From positions 177,847,411 to 177,911,410 of the forward strand of contig OY294068.1 of the NCBI GenBank assembly GCA_958510875.1: a stretch of 64,000 nucleotides of DNA, read 5' to 3'. Position numbers and translations under genes: made by a program. Positions 44,693-55,574 of this stretch are shown here, piece after piece. This stretch comes from Endomychus coccineus (Eukaryota > Arthropoda > Insecta > Coleoptera > Endomychidae). Numbering within the stretch: position 1 is the first letter of the stretch; every line of letters starts with the position of its first letter. The notes beneath the pieces are model-generated. The model was not told where the DNA came from, searched no databases, and saw only the letters and a program-made list of their open reading frames with translations.

Positions 44693-44739
44693 TTTCCACT
44701 GATAAGCTATATAAAAAGAGTGAAACATCTGTCCGGAAC
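44693..44739 (+). ncRNA. Degenerate hammerhead motif, opposite arm
   Basis: Counterpart of the complete ribozyme: TTTCCA, CTGATAA (one core change), a weak helix II (GCTATATAAAAAGAGT), GAAAC, ATCTGTC, CGGAAC. Changes in the core and in helices I, II and III make activity unlikely. Confidence 0.6.
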
Positions 44740-44768
44740 TATAAGTTTGTGGCTTTACTAATCGATCT

Positions 44769-45075
44769 TGGCAAAACTACAGACAGATCATTGTTATCTG
44801 GCAGAAGCTTACGTTAATTCATGAATGAATAACCATTGATATAAATTATAGACGACAAATGCTTTCGTTCATCTCAAAGTTGTATGAGTCGATTATATTC
44901 GACCAATGTCCTGCATCGAGCAATCTAGCCTTATATGATAACTCAATGGCAACTCCCTAGGAGCCATATTTCGAGTGGATGTTACACATACATGTCTTTC
45001 TAATGCAGCTCCTCCCTGTCAAAGCTATTGACATCACAAGAGCTACATCCAGTGTATATTCTGCTCAAATGATCG
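44769..45075. other. No recognisable gene
   Basis: May include the damaged front of the LINE fragment that follows. Confidence 0.3.
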
Positions 45076-45345
45076 ATGACGATCAAATGTTTCCTCCGGT
45101 TCACCACAAGACTCTCAGTTTGGTCCTATTTCATTTTTAATGTTTGTAAATGATGATGTATCGTTCTTTTCATTCTATAAATGTTTTTTGATAAAAGCCA
45201 TTGCTGATTGTGATGATATTCAAAGAGATGTATCAAATCATATTTTTTGCTGAATTACAATCCACTAAAACTTGATGATGTAATGAAGCATCCTTCATTA
45301 CAAATAAAGATGAACCCTTTAGTTGGAAGTCTTGAGTCTGACTCT
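45076..45345 (+). pseudogene. Jockey-like LINE RT fragment (motifs B and C region)
   Basis: Plus-strand translation gives SGVPQDSQFGPISFLMFVND (motif B, normally GVPQGSHLGPLLFxLFIND), then KAIADCDDIQRDVS. The catalytic FADD box is lost in a damaged stretch between the two. Not LINE-A. Confidence 0.65.
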
Positions 45346-46365
45346 TGCTAAGCTTCTTGTTAAGCGAACTAATAGTGGAAAGTGTTTGCGGAAATAAGAT
45401 CCAACTTATTTTCCTATATGTAACAAGCGTGTATTGAACAGCAACTGTGAACTACCCATACATGCACAGATGGACGCAGATCAAGCATTGCTGATATCTC
45501 GTAGAGTCCAAAGTTTGTATGAGGAAGCATAGAAGCACTAGACAGAAGCATATAAGAAAGGGTTTACTAACCAACATATCTGTAAAGGTGAATAGACTGT
45601 CGGAAATATTTGGGTTGTATTTAAGACATTGGGTTCACATATATGGTTTTGCAGAAGTTTATCATTATTATCGTGAATTACCAGCAAAATATTCTGTTTA
45701 TAATTTGGTAGCGAATAATAAACATTTCTTAAAGGAACTTCCATTTATTTGGATACCACCAACCTGAAGAGAGGAGGAAAGAAAATTAGCTATACAGACC
45801 ATAAACCAAAAGGTACATTAAGGAATCTGGAACCACCGATCCGGAAACCGGAGTAGATTATTCAATGTTATAAGGAAACACTGAGTGACAACCTTTTCTA
45901 CCCTAAATTAAAAATTTGGGGAGGCAAAACAGGTTTCCAACCTTGAGACAATGATACTTTCTACAGGTTCTTATGCGGTTATTTTTGATCACATTTTTGA
46001 AGGCACGTTCATCGATTCAGCGGTAACAATCTGTGATTTTTCACGGAACGTTTGTTAATCAGATAGATAATACTATTGTTGGAAGCTTCAGAATGTAAGG
46101 ATTCATGAGAATGGATTCTAGCCATTCAACAGACACAAAGGCATTAGCTATTTTCCTTGAAAGCTTTATATGTAGTACGTATCTGTTGCTTTGATTATGA
46201 AACATCAAACTGACTTCATTCTCGAATGAATAACTCAAAATCAGAGAAAAATCCAAAAATGTGGAGCTTAGCTGCGGTTATTATGATGAGCAGATGGGAT
46301 GAATCTTCTATCTAAGATTTAAAGACCAAGAACTTTTGAGCTCAATAAAAAGAAATTCAAATAAC
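45346..46365. other. No recognisable gene; one 82-codon ORF at 45519-45767
   Basis: The ORF (HIRKGLLTNISVKVNRLSEI, HYYRELPAKYSVYNLVANNK) has a protein-like composition but no family that I recognise. It could be the continuation of the LINE. Confidence 0.3.
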
Positions 46366-46492
46366 GTCAACTTCTTCTTGGAGTTTAATCATATTTCACT
46401 CATGCTCCCGATATTTTGCACATTCAAGCAAAAGGTCACGACCTGAACAATTCCACAATCCTCTTGCTGAAGCATTATTAGGAATTGCGTTT
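46366..46492 (+). pseudogene. Small PLE GIY-YIG C-terminal fragment
   Basis: Plus strand FTHAPDILHIQAKGHDLN matches FTLNPDILHIQEKGHKLN of the PLE at 37.6-38.3 kb, followed by a stretch like its IEILKH segment. Too short to hold other domains. Confidence 0.6.
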
Positions 46493-47070
46493 TTTTTACT
46501 CCAAGGTAGTAAAACACCTATGATGCTCATAGACCATCGTGTGAGCCAGTAGTGAAAATATTGAAAGAGGAGATATTGGTATTGAGATTTTATTGATTAT
46601 TTGAAGTTTATAAGCATCAGGTAAGATCAAAATGAAGAGGTGTATACTTGGAGCTAGTCTGGTCCGCCTACCTGGAATAACACGTGATGGAATAATAACC
46701 AAGAGACTGTAGAAGAAGGAGAGAACACCTGGCTCACTACGATGTTCTGGAGAGGTTAATGAATTTCTGAGTGTGATATCTTCTATCAGACGAATAGATT
46801 TCTGCGTGATAAAAACAGAGAGCTTCAGTGTAGGTGAAGGCCGTATATGTGACATTATTTATTCTAGGACAGATCAAATCTGTGCTTTGTAGATCACGAG
46901 GATCAACTGGGGTTTCAAGCTTCTTTTGGCACGTAATAGAAAATCATGTTTTTGTGAAACTGTTTTCGAATACATCTCAAATGGTTGTCATATGAGAGGG
47001 TGCTGCAGGTGGTAATACCGAGCATGGATATGAATCATGGATGATCGTGCCTTTTCACTATTTTGTTTCA
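46493..47070 (-). pseudogene. LINE-A RT C-terminal region
   Basis: The minus ORF 46496-46855 contains KSIRLIEDITLRNSLTSPEH, then LSFFYSLLVIIPSRVIPGR, matching the DFVTLRSSFTSQEH and LFHRYFHG blocks of the copy at 56.1-56.4 kb. Upstream on the same strand (46980-47060) is the STLSYDNHL segment. Several frame changes. Confidence 0.7.
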
Positions 47071-47689
47071 ATGAGTTTCTTGCTCATCAATTAATTCGCG
47101 ATTCCTCACTTAAGGGATCGTTCTCTCTTATATCAAAGAATTATCACACAGTAATGGTGATATTCTCAACACCAGCCATTCATGGACTCAGAGTGAAATA
47201 ATTAAATTTTTGATTTCAGTGATAAGTAGATACGGAATATTGTACGTAATTCCTTCTCTGGAATGCGATGAAAGCTTGGAATAAAACATTCCACGCTACA
47301 CTATATAATTTCGTTCCAGATGAGTTATTCTTATGTCTTGAACTGTTCTCGAATAACTATTCTCTTCCAGAAAATTATATTTATTCCATAAAGATATCAC
47401 GATACATAAATACTGGAAAGTACTATAATACATTCTAATACATTTTTCATATTAATTTCCTGAATTTCAACTACTCGATATTGATTCCTGCGAAAGCATT
47501 GCTTATTCTTTCCCGAAGATTCATCATGTTCAAGAGGTTGTGAAATTTCCAATGCCTATCTGCTCCAGTCAGTAGTCAGAATATGAAGAAAAGAAGATCT
47601 TATTCTCCGAATTTTAGAAAGTCATAGGCTAGGAAGGCTGAAGAATAAGGATCTTCAATCATTACCTCAAACCTTTGGCCAAGTTCTTG
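47071..47689. other. No recognisable gene
   Basis: AT-rich without notable ORFs. Confidence 0.4.
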
Positions 47690-48475
47690 GTCTAGTGGTT
47701 TGTAGTATGTGTTGTAATTGCATTTTGGGACGAGAGGGGACATTATCCAGAAATAATACGACATTTCTATTTTCCTTTTGCTCTTTCCGTCAATTTTTTT
47801 TAATCCTTCCTGTCGTCATCCAGGCTCTTGACACACATTCTAAAGACGGTTCATTTATATGGACTCATACGAACAGCCTTTCGAATTGGCGCAAAATGAA
47901 ATGGTTACTCGTTGTCTTGCAGTTTTCCGTTCGGTACACTGATTACATTATGATGCGAACGTCTTGTTAGGCATCGCAAGGTGAAACAGGACAGTTTCAT
48001 CGGCATTGTGTACATCCCTTGAAGAATAATCCTTTTCTTTTCCGTTCTCCAACAACTTTCGAATCAATATCGGCTGATTTACCACAAACTGTTTAGAAAG
48101 TTATATTGTGTCGATGACAGATGTTTTAGCCATCCATTTGGAACTTTTCCGCTACATCCAAAGCTTTTCCCTCTATAGAAGGTCCAGATATTGATAGCTT
48201 CTTATTTATGGCTTTACAAAACAATTATAAATAACTTCGTCTATTGCCAAACCTTCGGTTTAGGGAACATTTTTTGTTCTCAATTAAAACCTTCTTCAAA
48301 GAGTTTCTTCATCTTTATTTTCTATGGTGTTGTTACCTTGTGTCCTTCCAACATGAAATTTTTGAGGCAAATTTCTCGCGCTGATACTGAACTTTTCATT
48401 TCCAACAATGTCAATTTTGTCTTCTAGACACAAACGTTTTCTTGTCATCGATATGGTATTGTATTGTATTCCAGT
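47690..48475 (-). pseudogene. pogo/Tigger-like transposase, N-terminal to DDE part, decayed
   Basis: Minus strand begins MTRKRLCLEDKIDIVGNEK, then SARNLPQKFHVGRTQGNN and IENKDEE, the CENP-B/pogo-type N-terminal helix-turn-helix. Then come LSISGPSIEGKALDVAEKF (second DNA-binding domain), SADIDSKVVGERKRKGLFF and, near the end, AWMTTGRIKKN and NRNVVLFLDNVPSRP, the block around the second catalytic aspartate (LLxDN). The C-terminal third is missing, and there are frameshifts and stops. Tigger proteins bind their terminal repeats and cut at TA. Confidence 0.75.
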
Positions 48476-48855
48476 AATAGCTGGAATAATTGTCAAGCGC
48501 AAAATGCAAACGACAGACGCAACGATGGAACAGAAACTATCTCATTCAAACAATATGTAGGTGATTACACGTAAAGTTCTTTCCATGATAAATGTACCGA
48601 CTTGATGACAGCAATGAAACTATCTGAGTAAATCTTATTGTGTGACAAAAGATTCAAGCCCCGACAACCAATTCTCTTCATTTTTCGAGCAGTCCTGTTA
48701 TTGCAATAACATATTCTGTGTAATTGCAAATATTCTTTTCAATGAATACCAGCTTTGGTGAACCTGGATGCCTTATGGGGGTGATGTTATTATGAGGGTC
48801 ATTATAATTGTATTCCAATATAGCTAGGGATAGGAATTCGTAACTGTGACTGGTT
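48476..48855. other. No recognisable gene
   Basis: A 90-codon minus ORF (48678-48950) shows no domain. It may be 5' sequence of the pogo element. Confidence 0.35.
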
Positions 48856-48861
48856 TCAACA

Positions 48862-49319
48862 TAGTCGAGGCAATAAGCAAAAAACCTCGTTTTTTTTTTC
48901 GGGCTACATGGATTGAGACAAGGTTCTCGGAATTCAATTCTGGAAGACAAGAAGGTAAGATGTTACCATTCTTTTTTTTGCTGTTCATTCAAACTTGCAT
49001 TTGGGCATCGAAGAAATGCATTTTGTGAAGCATTTTTGAGCCCATGTTTGGATATTATATCAACAAATGAATATATTCCAAAATTAGTTCAATTCCGTTA
49101 CTCTGAGGTTTCTGAGGTTGCTGAATACATGATATTCAAAAGAGTTCTCAATGTTCCTGGAGCACAGGACACACGAATGTTAACTGTTTTTCTACTTGTC
49201 TTCCAGAATTGGATGCCGAAAACTATCCATCATCTGAGCCGAAAAAAACCGAGGTTTTGGCAAATTTTGGTCTATATTGCCTCGACTAATAGATGGTCAA
49301 AAACAGAGGTTTAACTGTA
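48862..49319. repeat. pogo-type terminal repeat (right tip) and about 100-bp inverted arms
   Basis: On the minus strand the right tip reads CAGTTAAACCTCTGTTTTTG (from 49317), a typical pogo/Tigger end, next to a TA (49318-49319). Inward, AGTCGAGGCAATA and CAATTCTGGAAGACAAG (minus, about 49290-49195) recur inverted at 48862-48957. This may be the 5' end of the pogo element with a nested inverted duplication, or a separate small Tigger-derived MITE. Confidence 0.55.
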
Positions 49320-49837
49320 ATAGAAATAAGGAAGTAAAAATAATCACGAATTTTATATTTAAAAATGTGAATTATTTGATGAAACGAGAATGAAATGGAA
49401 TTAAATATGATCCAGAATAAATATCCATACCATCACAACTATTCAATTTATATACTATTCCAGTAGAAAATGTATAAAAGTAATAACAGAAACACCAGGA
49501 ATAAACAACAAAAAAACTGTATCAAATAATTATTCAAAAAATTCATGATAATTAATTTTGGATTTTCTAAAATCCAATTCGTAATAATCGCTTTCAAATA
49601 CGTTGTGCTTTAATTTGTACACAATAAGTAGCAGTAAATGGAAATAAAACGTTTGTAGAAGTTGATTTTGGATTTATCCATCTCTCGATTTCAACTACCC
49701 AGTCTGAATATAACTGAAACTAAATGTCGTTCATATGGAATATATCGTATTGAAGTTAAGTAATTTCTATTTGCTACTGATGCCGTATTTAGATTCCAAA
49801 TGAGCGGCGCGATAATGATCCATATTACGCTTGTTCG
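49320..49837. other. No recognisable gene
   Basis: Strongly AT-rich. Confidence 0.4.
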
Positions 49838-50290
49838 GTTTGCAATGTAGTTAGGAAACTAATTACAAAATTATTTACATTCCTACAGCTACATTAGCAA
49901 ATTCGTTCAATCTCCAATTATTATTAACATTAACGTTACAGTTTCAATACTAATTTTCTTCACACAATTTTCGAACTATTTAATTCTTATTCATTGAGCT
50001 GAAAAATCGCGAGTTGATGAATTTTTTCAAGCGTACATGCAGATCATCTGATTTTCTCTTGCACTACAGGTCGTTAAAATCTTATGCCCATTTCGTTAGC
50101 TACGCTAGCATCATCATAAAATCAACGAAATTGACTTTTTCAGGTTCCCACGGAGGTTGTATCATACACCGAATTTTTGGGTTTCCTACAGCGTAGTAGT
50201 TTTGTCAAACAAAAGGGGTTTTGATGACGTTTCGGCAGAATCACATCTGTCATCTTCAGATCTTGCTTGACAGTAGCTTGCTACTGCTTC
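49838..50290 (-). repeat. Dispersed repeat C, copy 1, with PLE-type terminal motif
   Basis: Aligns with 52056-52475 over about 400 bp (shared GTTACAGTTTCAATACTAAT, CAATTTTCGAACTATTTAAT, GCTAGCATCATCA, CAGAATCACATCT). On the minus strand the start is CTGAAGATGACAGATGTGAT, TCTGCCGAAACGTCATCA, a relative of the CTGATGA-hairpin-GAAAC motif with a changed first box. Probably the 3' end of a PLE family without preserved coding sequence. Confidence 0.65.
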
Positions 50291-50583
50291 TCGTTTTTCG
50301 AGGATTTCAAACTAGAAACTCTAAACTTGTTCTTACTAACAGAGCATATATCTAACTCTGTTCTATCACAGAAGTAGGATGCTGTTACCGGATGACTTGT
50401 CAAAGTTTCTAACCAACTTTGATAACTCTCATACAAAGAATATTGAGTTTGGATGGTTGAACGATGATGGACCATCGAGTACCTCATGATCTACCGTTAA
50501 TTACAAGGTTTATACACATATATTATGAAGCGGAGAGTTGTATTTGATCGCCGTGCAGCCTTGATAGCTAAGGGAATAGGTTG
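50291..50583. other. No recognisable gene
   Basis: A 68-codon minus ORF without domain. Confidence 0.4.
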
Positions 50584-51350
50584 TTATTCAACCAGAAAAA
50601 CTGCTCCCTTCCAAATTGATAGAATCTGAGAACTGAGAACTGAGAACAGAATATGTTCAGGAGCCGAACTCTGAACATGTGAACAGTACTCCAGAACATG
50701 ACAAATTTGTGGTTTGTAGATCATGAGGACCATTTTTTGGATTAACCTTGGCACGGAATAGAAATTGAAGTTTCTATGAAACAGTGTTAGCAAAAACCTC
50801 ACATGATCGTCCCTTGAGAAACTGCTGTTGGTGGTGACACCAAACATGGATATCGAGGACTTGATAGGAATAGTTGTACTTGAAATCATCATATTAGAAG
50901 TTGTGGAAAATAGAAGCTTGAATTTTGGTTGTATTAAACTGAACCAGATTATCAGAACCCCATTCAGAAATGCTTTCCAAATCTATTTTTCCGACCTGCC
51001 TCCGTCTCGCATCTCTAGCTTTACTGGATGACATAGTAGTGGTAGTAGTAGTATTTATTTGTCCACATAATACAATACAATACAAAATGCCAGTTTGGCG
51101 TAGGACGTGTCAAAAATTATAAAATATAGGGGCTCTAGAGGAGAAATTTCATAGACTGTTGATATGGGAAAAAAGAAAATTGGTGCCTAGACAGATCCCT
51201 GTGGACAATTACCATTGGAGGCCATTGCATCGGATGAGATTACGTCAACCACCACATGAATTGATCTATCTCAGATGAAAGTCGACAGTAAAGGACGAAG
51301 TTCTGGCGTAAAAGCAGTATGATGAATTGATGTAGAAGCGAGAATTATAA
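50584..51350 (-). pseudogene. LINE-A RT, motif B to C-terminal part, with small insertion
   Basis: Minus strand: DRSIHVVVDVISSDAMAS and CPQGSV (motif B, damaged) near 51280-51180, then after a catalytic-box deletion QVGKIDLESISEWGSDNLV, QFNTTKIQASIF, then SISMFGVTTNSSFSRDDHV and YKPQICHVLEYCSHVQSSAP. A simple GTAGTA-rich stretch at about 51030-51125 interrupts the frame. Inactive. Confidence 0.8.
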
Positions 51351-51362
51351 AAGGGATTCACT

Positions 51363-52055
51363 TGCTCGCTTGACTGGTTTTGTGTGAATAAACTTGACGA
51401 AATGTTATTCACACACAGAAACATTAATTTTGGAAACTCTGACAATATGAAGTTTCTGGGTATCTCATTTGATCCTGTTCTTAGTTGGGAGTATCATGTT
51501 GACAGTGTAGCTAACAAAATCTCATCGATGCGCATGGCATCATTCCCCCTTATTCAGTCGCATATGTCATATCCTCTGACAAATTGGGTTAATTCACCTC
51601 ATTCGGAAAGGATTTTTTACCTTCGAAGAAAAGTATTGAGAATCTTGACAAAAAAACGTTTTAGAGATGACGTTAGAAATAGTTTTGTTGATTTCAAAAT
51701 TATGACTTTTCCGTCACTTTATATTTATAGTTGCACACTAATGGGTATGTCGTCTGATACACATGTTTTTAGTGATAATCTGCATAATTATAATACCAGA
51801 TGTTGCCATAATATTCATATTGACTACTCAAGTTTAAATTCGAGTCACTGTTCTGCTAACTACTTTATAGTGAAATATTCATGAACAAATCACCGAAAAA
51901 TCTGAAAGAGTGTCACTCAATGTTTCTAAATCCACATTGAGGAAATTCTACTCGACGAAAAATGTTTGTAGTCCCATTGGCCAGTTGATTGTTGTGAATA
52001 GTTTTGAAGAGTTTCATATGAATTTTGTTTGGCATATCATACATGTCTACTCAAT
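51363..52055 (+). pseudogene. Jockey-like LINE (third family), RT C-terminal region
   Basis: ORF 51384-51884: VKFLGI-type block (NMKFLGISFDPVLSWEYHVD), SVANKISSMRMASFPLI, then RIFYLRRKVLRILTKKRF and LYIYSCTLMG, HNYNTRCCHNIHIDY. The arrangement is that of Jockey-type ORF2 downstream of the catalytic box. After a stop, decayed sequence with the usual SFYS..EF-type end follows. The RT core is absent. Confidence 0.8.
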
Positions 52056-52475
52056 GTGGCTACGAAACTGATTACAAAATCATTTAAATTCACGTTACAG
52101 TTTCAATACTAATTTTCTGCGCACAATTTTCGAACTATTTAATTCTAATTCTTTGAGCTTGAAAATGAAGGCTTGATGAATTTTCCTAGGCGTACATCCA
52201 GATTATCTGATTTTCGCATCTACTACAGATTGCCAGAATCTTATGAGCATTTCGGTAGCTATGCTAGCATCATCAGAAAACCAACAAAATTGACATTTTC
52301 AGATTCCCACCGATTATACATGATACAATGGATTTTTGGGTTCTCTACCGCGTGTTAGTTTGCTCCTTGGTGGGACCAAGTTTTGATGACATTTCGGCAG
52401 AATCACATCTATCATTTTCAGTTCTAGCTTGAAAGTAGCTTGCTACTGCTTCTCCTTCCCCGGTATTCCATTCAA
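52056..52475 (-). repeat. Dispersed repeat C, copy 2
   Basis: Second copy of the segment at 49838-50290, same orientation, 2.2 kb away. The terminal box is further altered (CTGAAAATGATAGATGTGAT, then CTGCCGAAATGTC). Confidence 0.65.
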
Positions 52476-53740
52476 TCTCAAATTTTGAACAACAAGAAGA
52501 GGGCGAAGACGCAATAATTCTAAATTCCTATTTAACTCAAGCTGAACATATTACATTGATACCGGAGACGATGAAGCCACGTCTGGAGATCTAACGACAT
52601 CAAGGTGTTTTTCGGAGCAAGATGCAGCTCTGTCGTTCTAGTTGAGACGAACTGCATGTACTTGATTTTATGCTCATTTAAATTTTTTCAGACATGTTTT
52701 ATTTCAAATATTTTCTGCGTCATGGTTTGTCGACTCATGCTATAAATCATAAATAGGAGGAAAATGTTTTCTAGAATATTCCAGTTAACATGAATCAGAA
52801 TAACATCGCAATTCACTTTCAACTTAAATGAATAAGTTATTGAGTTTTTATTTGCACTCCTCACTCCTTCAAATATAATCATCTTCTGTCGATTTCGATA
52901 ACAGGAATCAACTGGTACTCCCCTTGCGTAAAATGTTGTGTTTCGTTGAGGGAAGGTTTTATTGCTTGCTTAATCAAGAACGTATTCATTAAAGATTTCT
53001 CGCATCCATTTCGTAAGATATTGAATAAACAACAGAAACATTTCCCAAGTAATGCAGAATTGTAGGATAATGGTTAAGGTTACAGAAAGTGTGCACATTA
53101 TTCTCTTGCGTCATCAAAGTATCCAAAGTGTGCTTCAGAATGTAACAATGAGTCAGCAGCATACTCCATAAATTGATTCCGAACAACCACTTTGTTGCTT
53201 TATACATCCACAGATGTGTTCACACAGATTATACTATTAATTCGGCATTACGTTGTATTTCATAATCTTTATGAAACTATCCATCATTCCATGTTTATCG
53301 ATTCAATGTCTAAATAAGGAACTTCATAGCATAACGGAAATTGCCATGATTTGTTTCTGCACATATTCACAAGATGAAAATTGCTAAAAGACCCTCCTTA
53401 TTTCCAAATAGTCCTAACGAATTAGATCATCATTCATTGAAACTGGTTTCTAATAAATAGCTACACACCTAAAATAGAATATGAGCTTTTCAAAAAATCT
53501 GCAGATTCAATTAACATAGCATGCAAGTTCAAGGAAATAATGATCCGAATGCTATATCCATTCTATTATTTCTTTATTAATGAATAGGAAGCATATTATA
53601 TTTTATACCTTCAAGATTTACTTATTTAAATATTAGAAATTTACCTTTGTACGGTTTTCTTTTTTCGGAATTTTACTCAAGAGTTCCAATTGGATAAGCT
53701 TTATCTATAGGTTCAATAAATATATTCATTCAAGTATTTT
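52476..53740. other. No recognisable gene
   Basis: Short minus ORFs (52688-52882, 52989-53207) without domains. Confidence 0.4.
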
Positions 53741-54203
53741 AGTTTCTAAGCTATTGCATATAGCTTTTATCGCGGGCTTTGAGCGCGGCGAACGAATCAA
53801 GAAATTCCGTAACGAAAAATAATGTAAGACCTAAACACCTAACATGTGTCAAATTAATTAATTAATTTGAAGTTTCTAAAAGTGAGAAATTTCGCTATTT
53901 TATACGAATGTTATAACACTCTAGCGCTTTAGACTCCGGGATTTTCACGTGGCCTATCGAAATTAGAAGGTTCGAATTATCTAAAAAAATAGTTGCATGA
54001 ACTCCAGACGTCCTATCTAATTAGCTATGAACGAAATCATTCTGACATATGCCTCTAGAAGCTCGCTACGCGTCAGTTAGAGTTTATACGTTAGACCTGA
54101 GAGTACCTGTTTCTATTAAGCTCTTGCGTATATTGCATATAGCTTTTATCGCGGGCTTTTTAGCGCGGCGACCGAATCAAGAAATTCCGTAACGAAAAAT
54201 AAC
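53741..54203 (+). repeat. About 80-bp direct repeats flanking a repeat A segment
   Basis: 53741-53822 and 54115-54203 share GCATATAGCTTTTATCGCGG, GCGCGGCG, CGAATCAAGAAATTCCGTAA and CGAAAAATAA. Between them, 53905-54114 matches the first part of repeat A copy 2. The right member abuts the Helentron gene end. This looks like an internal deletion or recombination product of one element. Confidence 0.65.
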
Positions 54204-54208
54204 AGGAA

Positions 54209-55123
54209 CTCGTTTATGTTGCGCTCTCTCGGGTGACTAATATTGAAAAATTGTATATCACGACAAAAAACGATAATTCTACATTCAAGTTTTATAATAA
54301 TCGAAGGCAAGCTGCATCGACTGCATCTTTGTTTGAAGAATTCAGAAGACTGCCTTTAAATAGTGTTCGGACGACAGCTTAAAGTGTCTTAAATTTCCTT
54401 AGTAATAGAAATGGCATTTCAATAATGACTTTCAATTGCCAGAGTCTAAATAGTCACAAATACGATTTACAAGATTCAGTTACGAGACAAACAAATGTGT
54501 TACTTCTTACCGAATCTTGCATGGCGCATGATAATCCGATTGAAATACCTAATTTCAATGGTATCGTTCAATTCAAACGAGATACTGTTCCAAAAGATGG
54601 GGTAGCTATTTACCAAAATAATAATAATGTAGCTAATATTATGACTCCGAATATTGAAATAAATATTGCACACGTTAGCGATGTTAATGTTAGGCGCTCA
54701 TTTTTTGGAGATATTTGTGCGTGCTTATGCAAACTTAGAAATGGCCTACACATAGTCATGGTAGCAATTTACATTTCTCTGAATCCAAAATTGGACGAGG
54801 TAGAGCATTTTATTCATCGCACTTTACTGGAGTACACTGAAGGAGGGTCGAAAATACTTGGTACAAATGATAATAAATTTCCACTTATCTTGGCTGGCGA
54901 TTTCAACATCAACTTGGCTGATAAAAAATCAGAGCGGTTGACAACTTTTCTTTCGGAAAAATTGAATTTGAAAATGAATAATGATCCACAAGAATCCACA
55001 ACAAAATATGGGGCCACCATTGACCCGGTATTTTCCAGATATTTAGAGGATATCAAATCTCAAACTTATGTCTCTTATTTCAGTTACCATAAACCTATAG
55101 TTTCAATGATAACAAATTCCTGA
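54209..55123 (+). pseudogene. Helentron (Helitron-like): PIF1-type helicase end fused to endonuclease domain
   Basis: 54209-54379 encodes LVYVALSRVTNIEKLYITT, helicase motif VI of the PIF1-type helicase of Helitrons. After a TAA (54380-54382) the same frame continues with ISIMTFNCQSLNSHKYDLQD, LLLTESC, GVAIY, FPLILAGDFNINLADKK, a TTKYGATIDPVFSRYL block and SYFSYHKPIVSM. This is an endonuclease/exonuclease/phosphatase fold: GDFN, the D of TIDPVF and the SYHKP histidine are its catalytic signatures. Helentrons are known to carry such a domain C-terminal to the helicase. One stop codon separates the two parts; the Rep domain and most of the helicase are missing. Confidence 0.8.
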
Positions 55124-55364
55124 ATAACCTACATGTATTGTAAGATAATTAAAATATTTTAAACGATATTAACTTCTCATTTATTCAATAAAAGAAAAAA
55201 ATTTGTTTTCTTATCGGTCACCACGCTCAAAAAGTGTAACTTGAATTAATATCAAAGAAAAAAAAAATACTGCATAAATTAAAAATAAATAAATAATTAT
55301 AATTGCATAAGTTGAGAAAAAATGCTATGCAATAGCTTCACCGCGGCAGTTCCCGAGTGCCACA
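55124..55364 (+). other. Probable Helentron 3' terminal region with short hairpin
   Basis: Downstream of the endonuclease stop there is AT-rich sequence, then the hairpin GCTAT-GCA-ATAGC (55324-55336), followed by TTCACCGCGGCAGTTCCCGA and GTGCCACACG. A short hairpin near the 3' end is a general feature of Helitron-like elements. The exact end is not fixed without another copy. Confidence 0.5.
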
Positions 55365-55574
55365 CGTTTTATTTTCATATTTCTATTTGTATGTTATAGA
55401 TTTCGTTTATTTCATCATTCCATATGAGGGCGTTTTAATATATTAACTTCAGATATATTGAATGAGAAAGGATATAAAACATTGAAGGCAATAAGAGGTT
55501 TGTGTTCTTCTCCCAATACTATTATTTGACCTTTTTTATTGGAATTTTATCCTTTTTATAGTTATATTAATAAC
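55365..55574. other. No recognisable feature
   Basis: AT-rich spacer. Confidence 0.4.

Larger units (their letters stand above)
44216..44768. mobile_element. ORF-less 553-bp element with about 210-bp inverted arms and head-to-head hammerhead motifs
   Basis: Left arm 44216-44442 and right arm 44561-44768 are imperfect reverse complements: AGATCGATYAGTAA, ACAAACTTATAGTTCC or TCATAAACTTATAGTTCC, GACGTCACTGAAC or AACGTCACTGAAC, GAAATCAAACAATG, AGATTYCTCG. Each arm carries a hammerhead-type motif pointing outward. The centre has a further GCGCCAGATG/CATCTGGCGC inverted pair. No coding sequence. Hammerhead-bearing inverted ends are a PLE trait, so this is probably a non-autonomous PLE derivative. 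Confidence 0.8.

Noticed and set aside
54814..55056. 80-codon minus ORF
   Set aside because: Antisense to the Helentron endonuclease.
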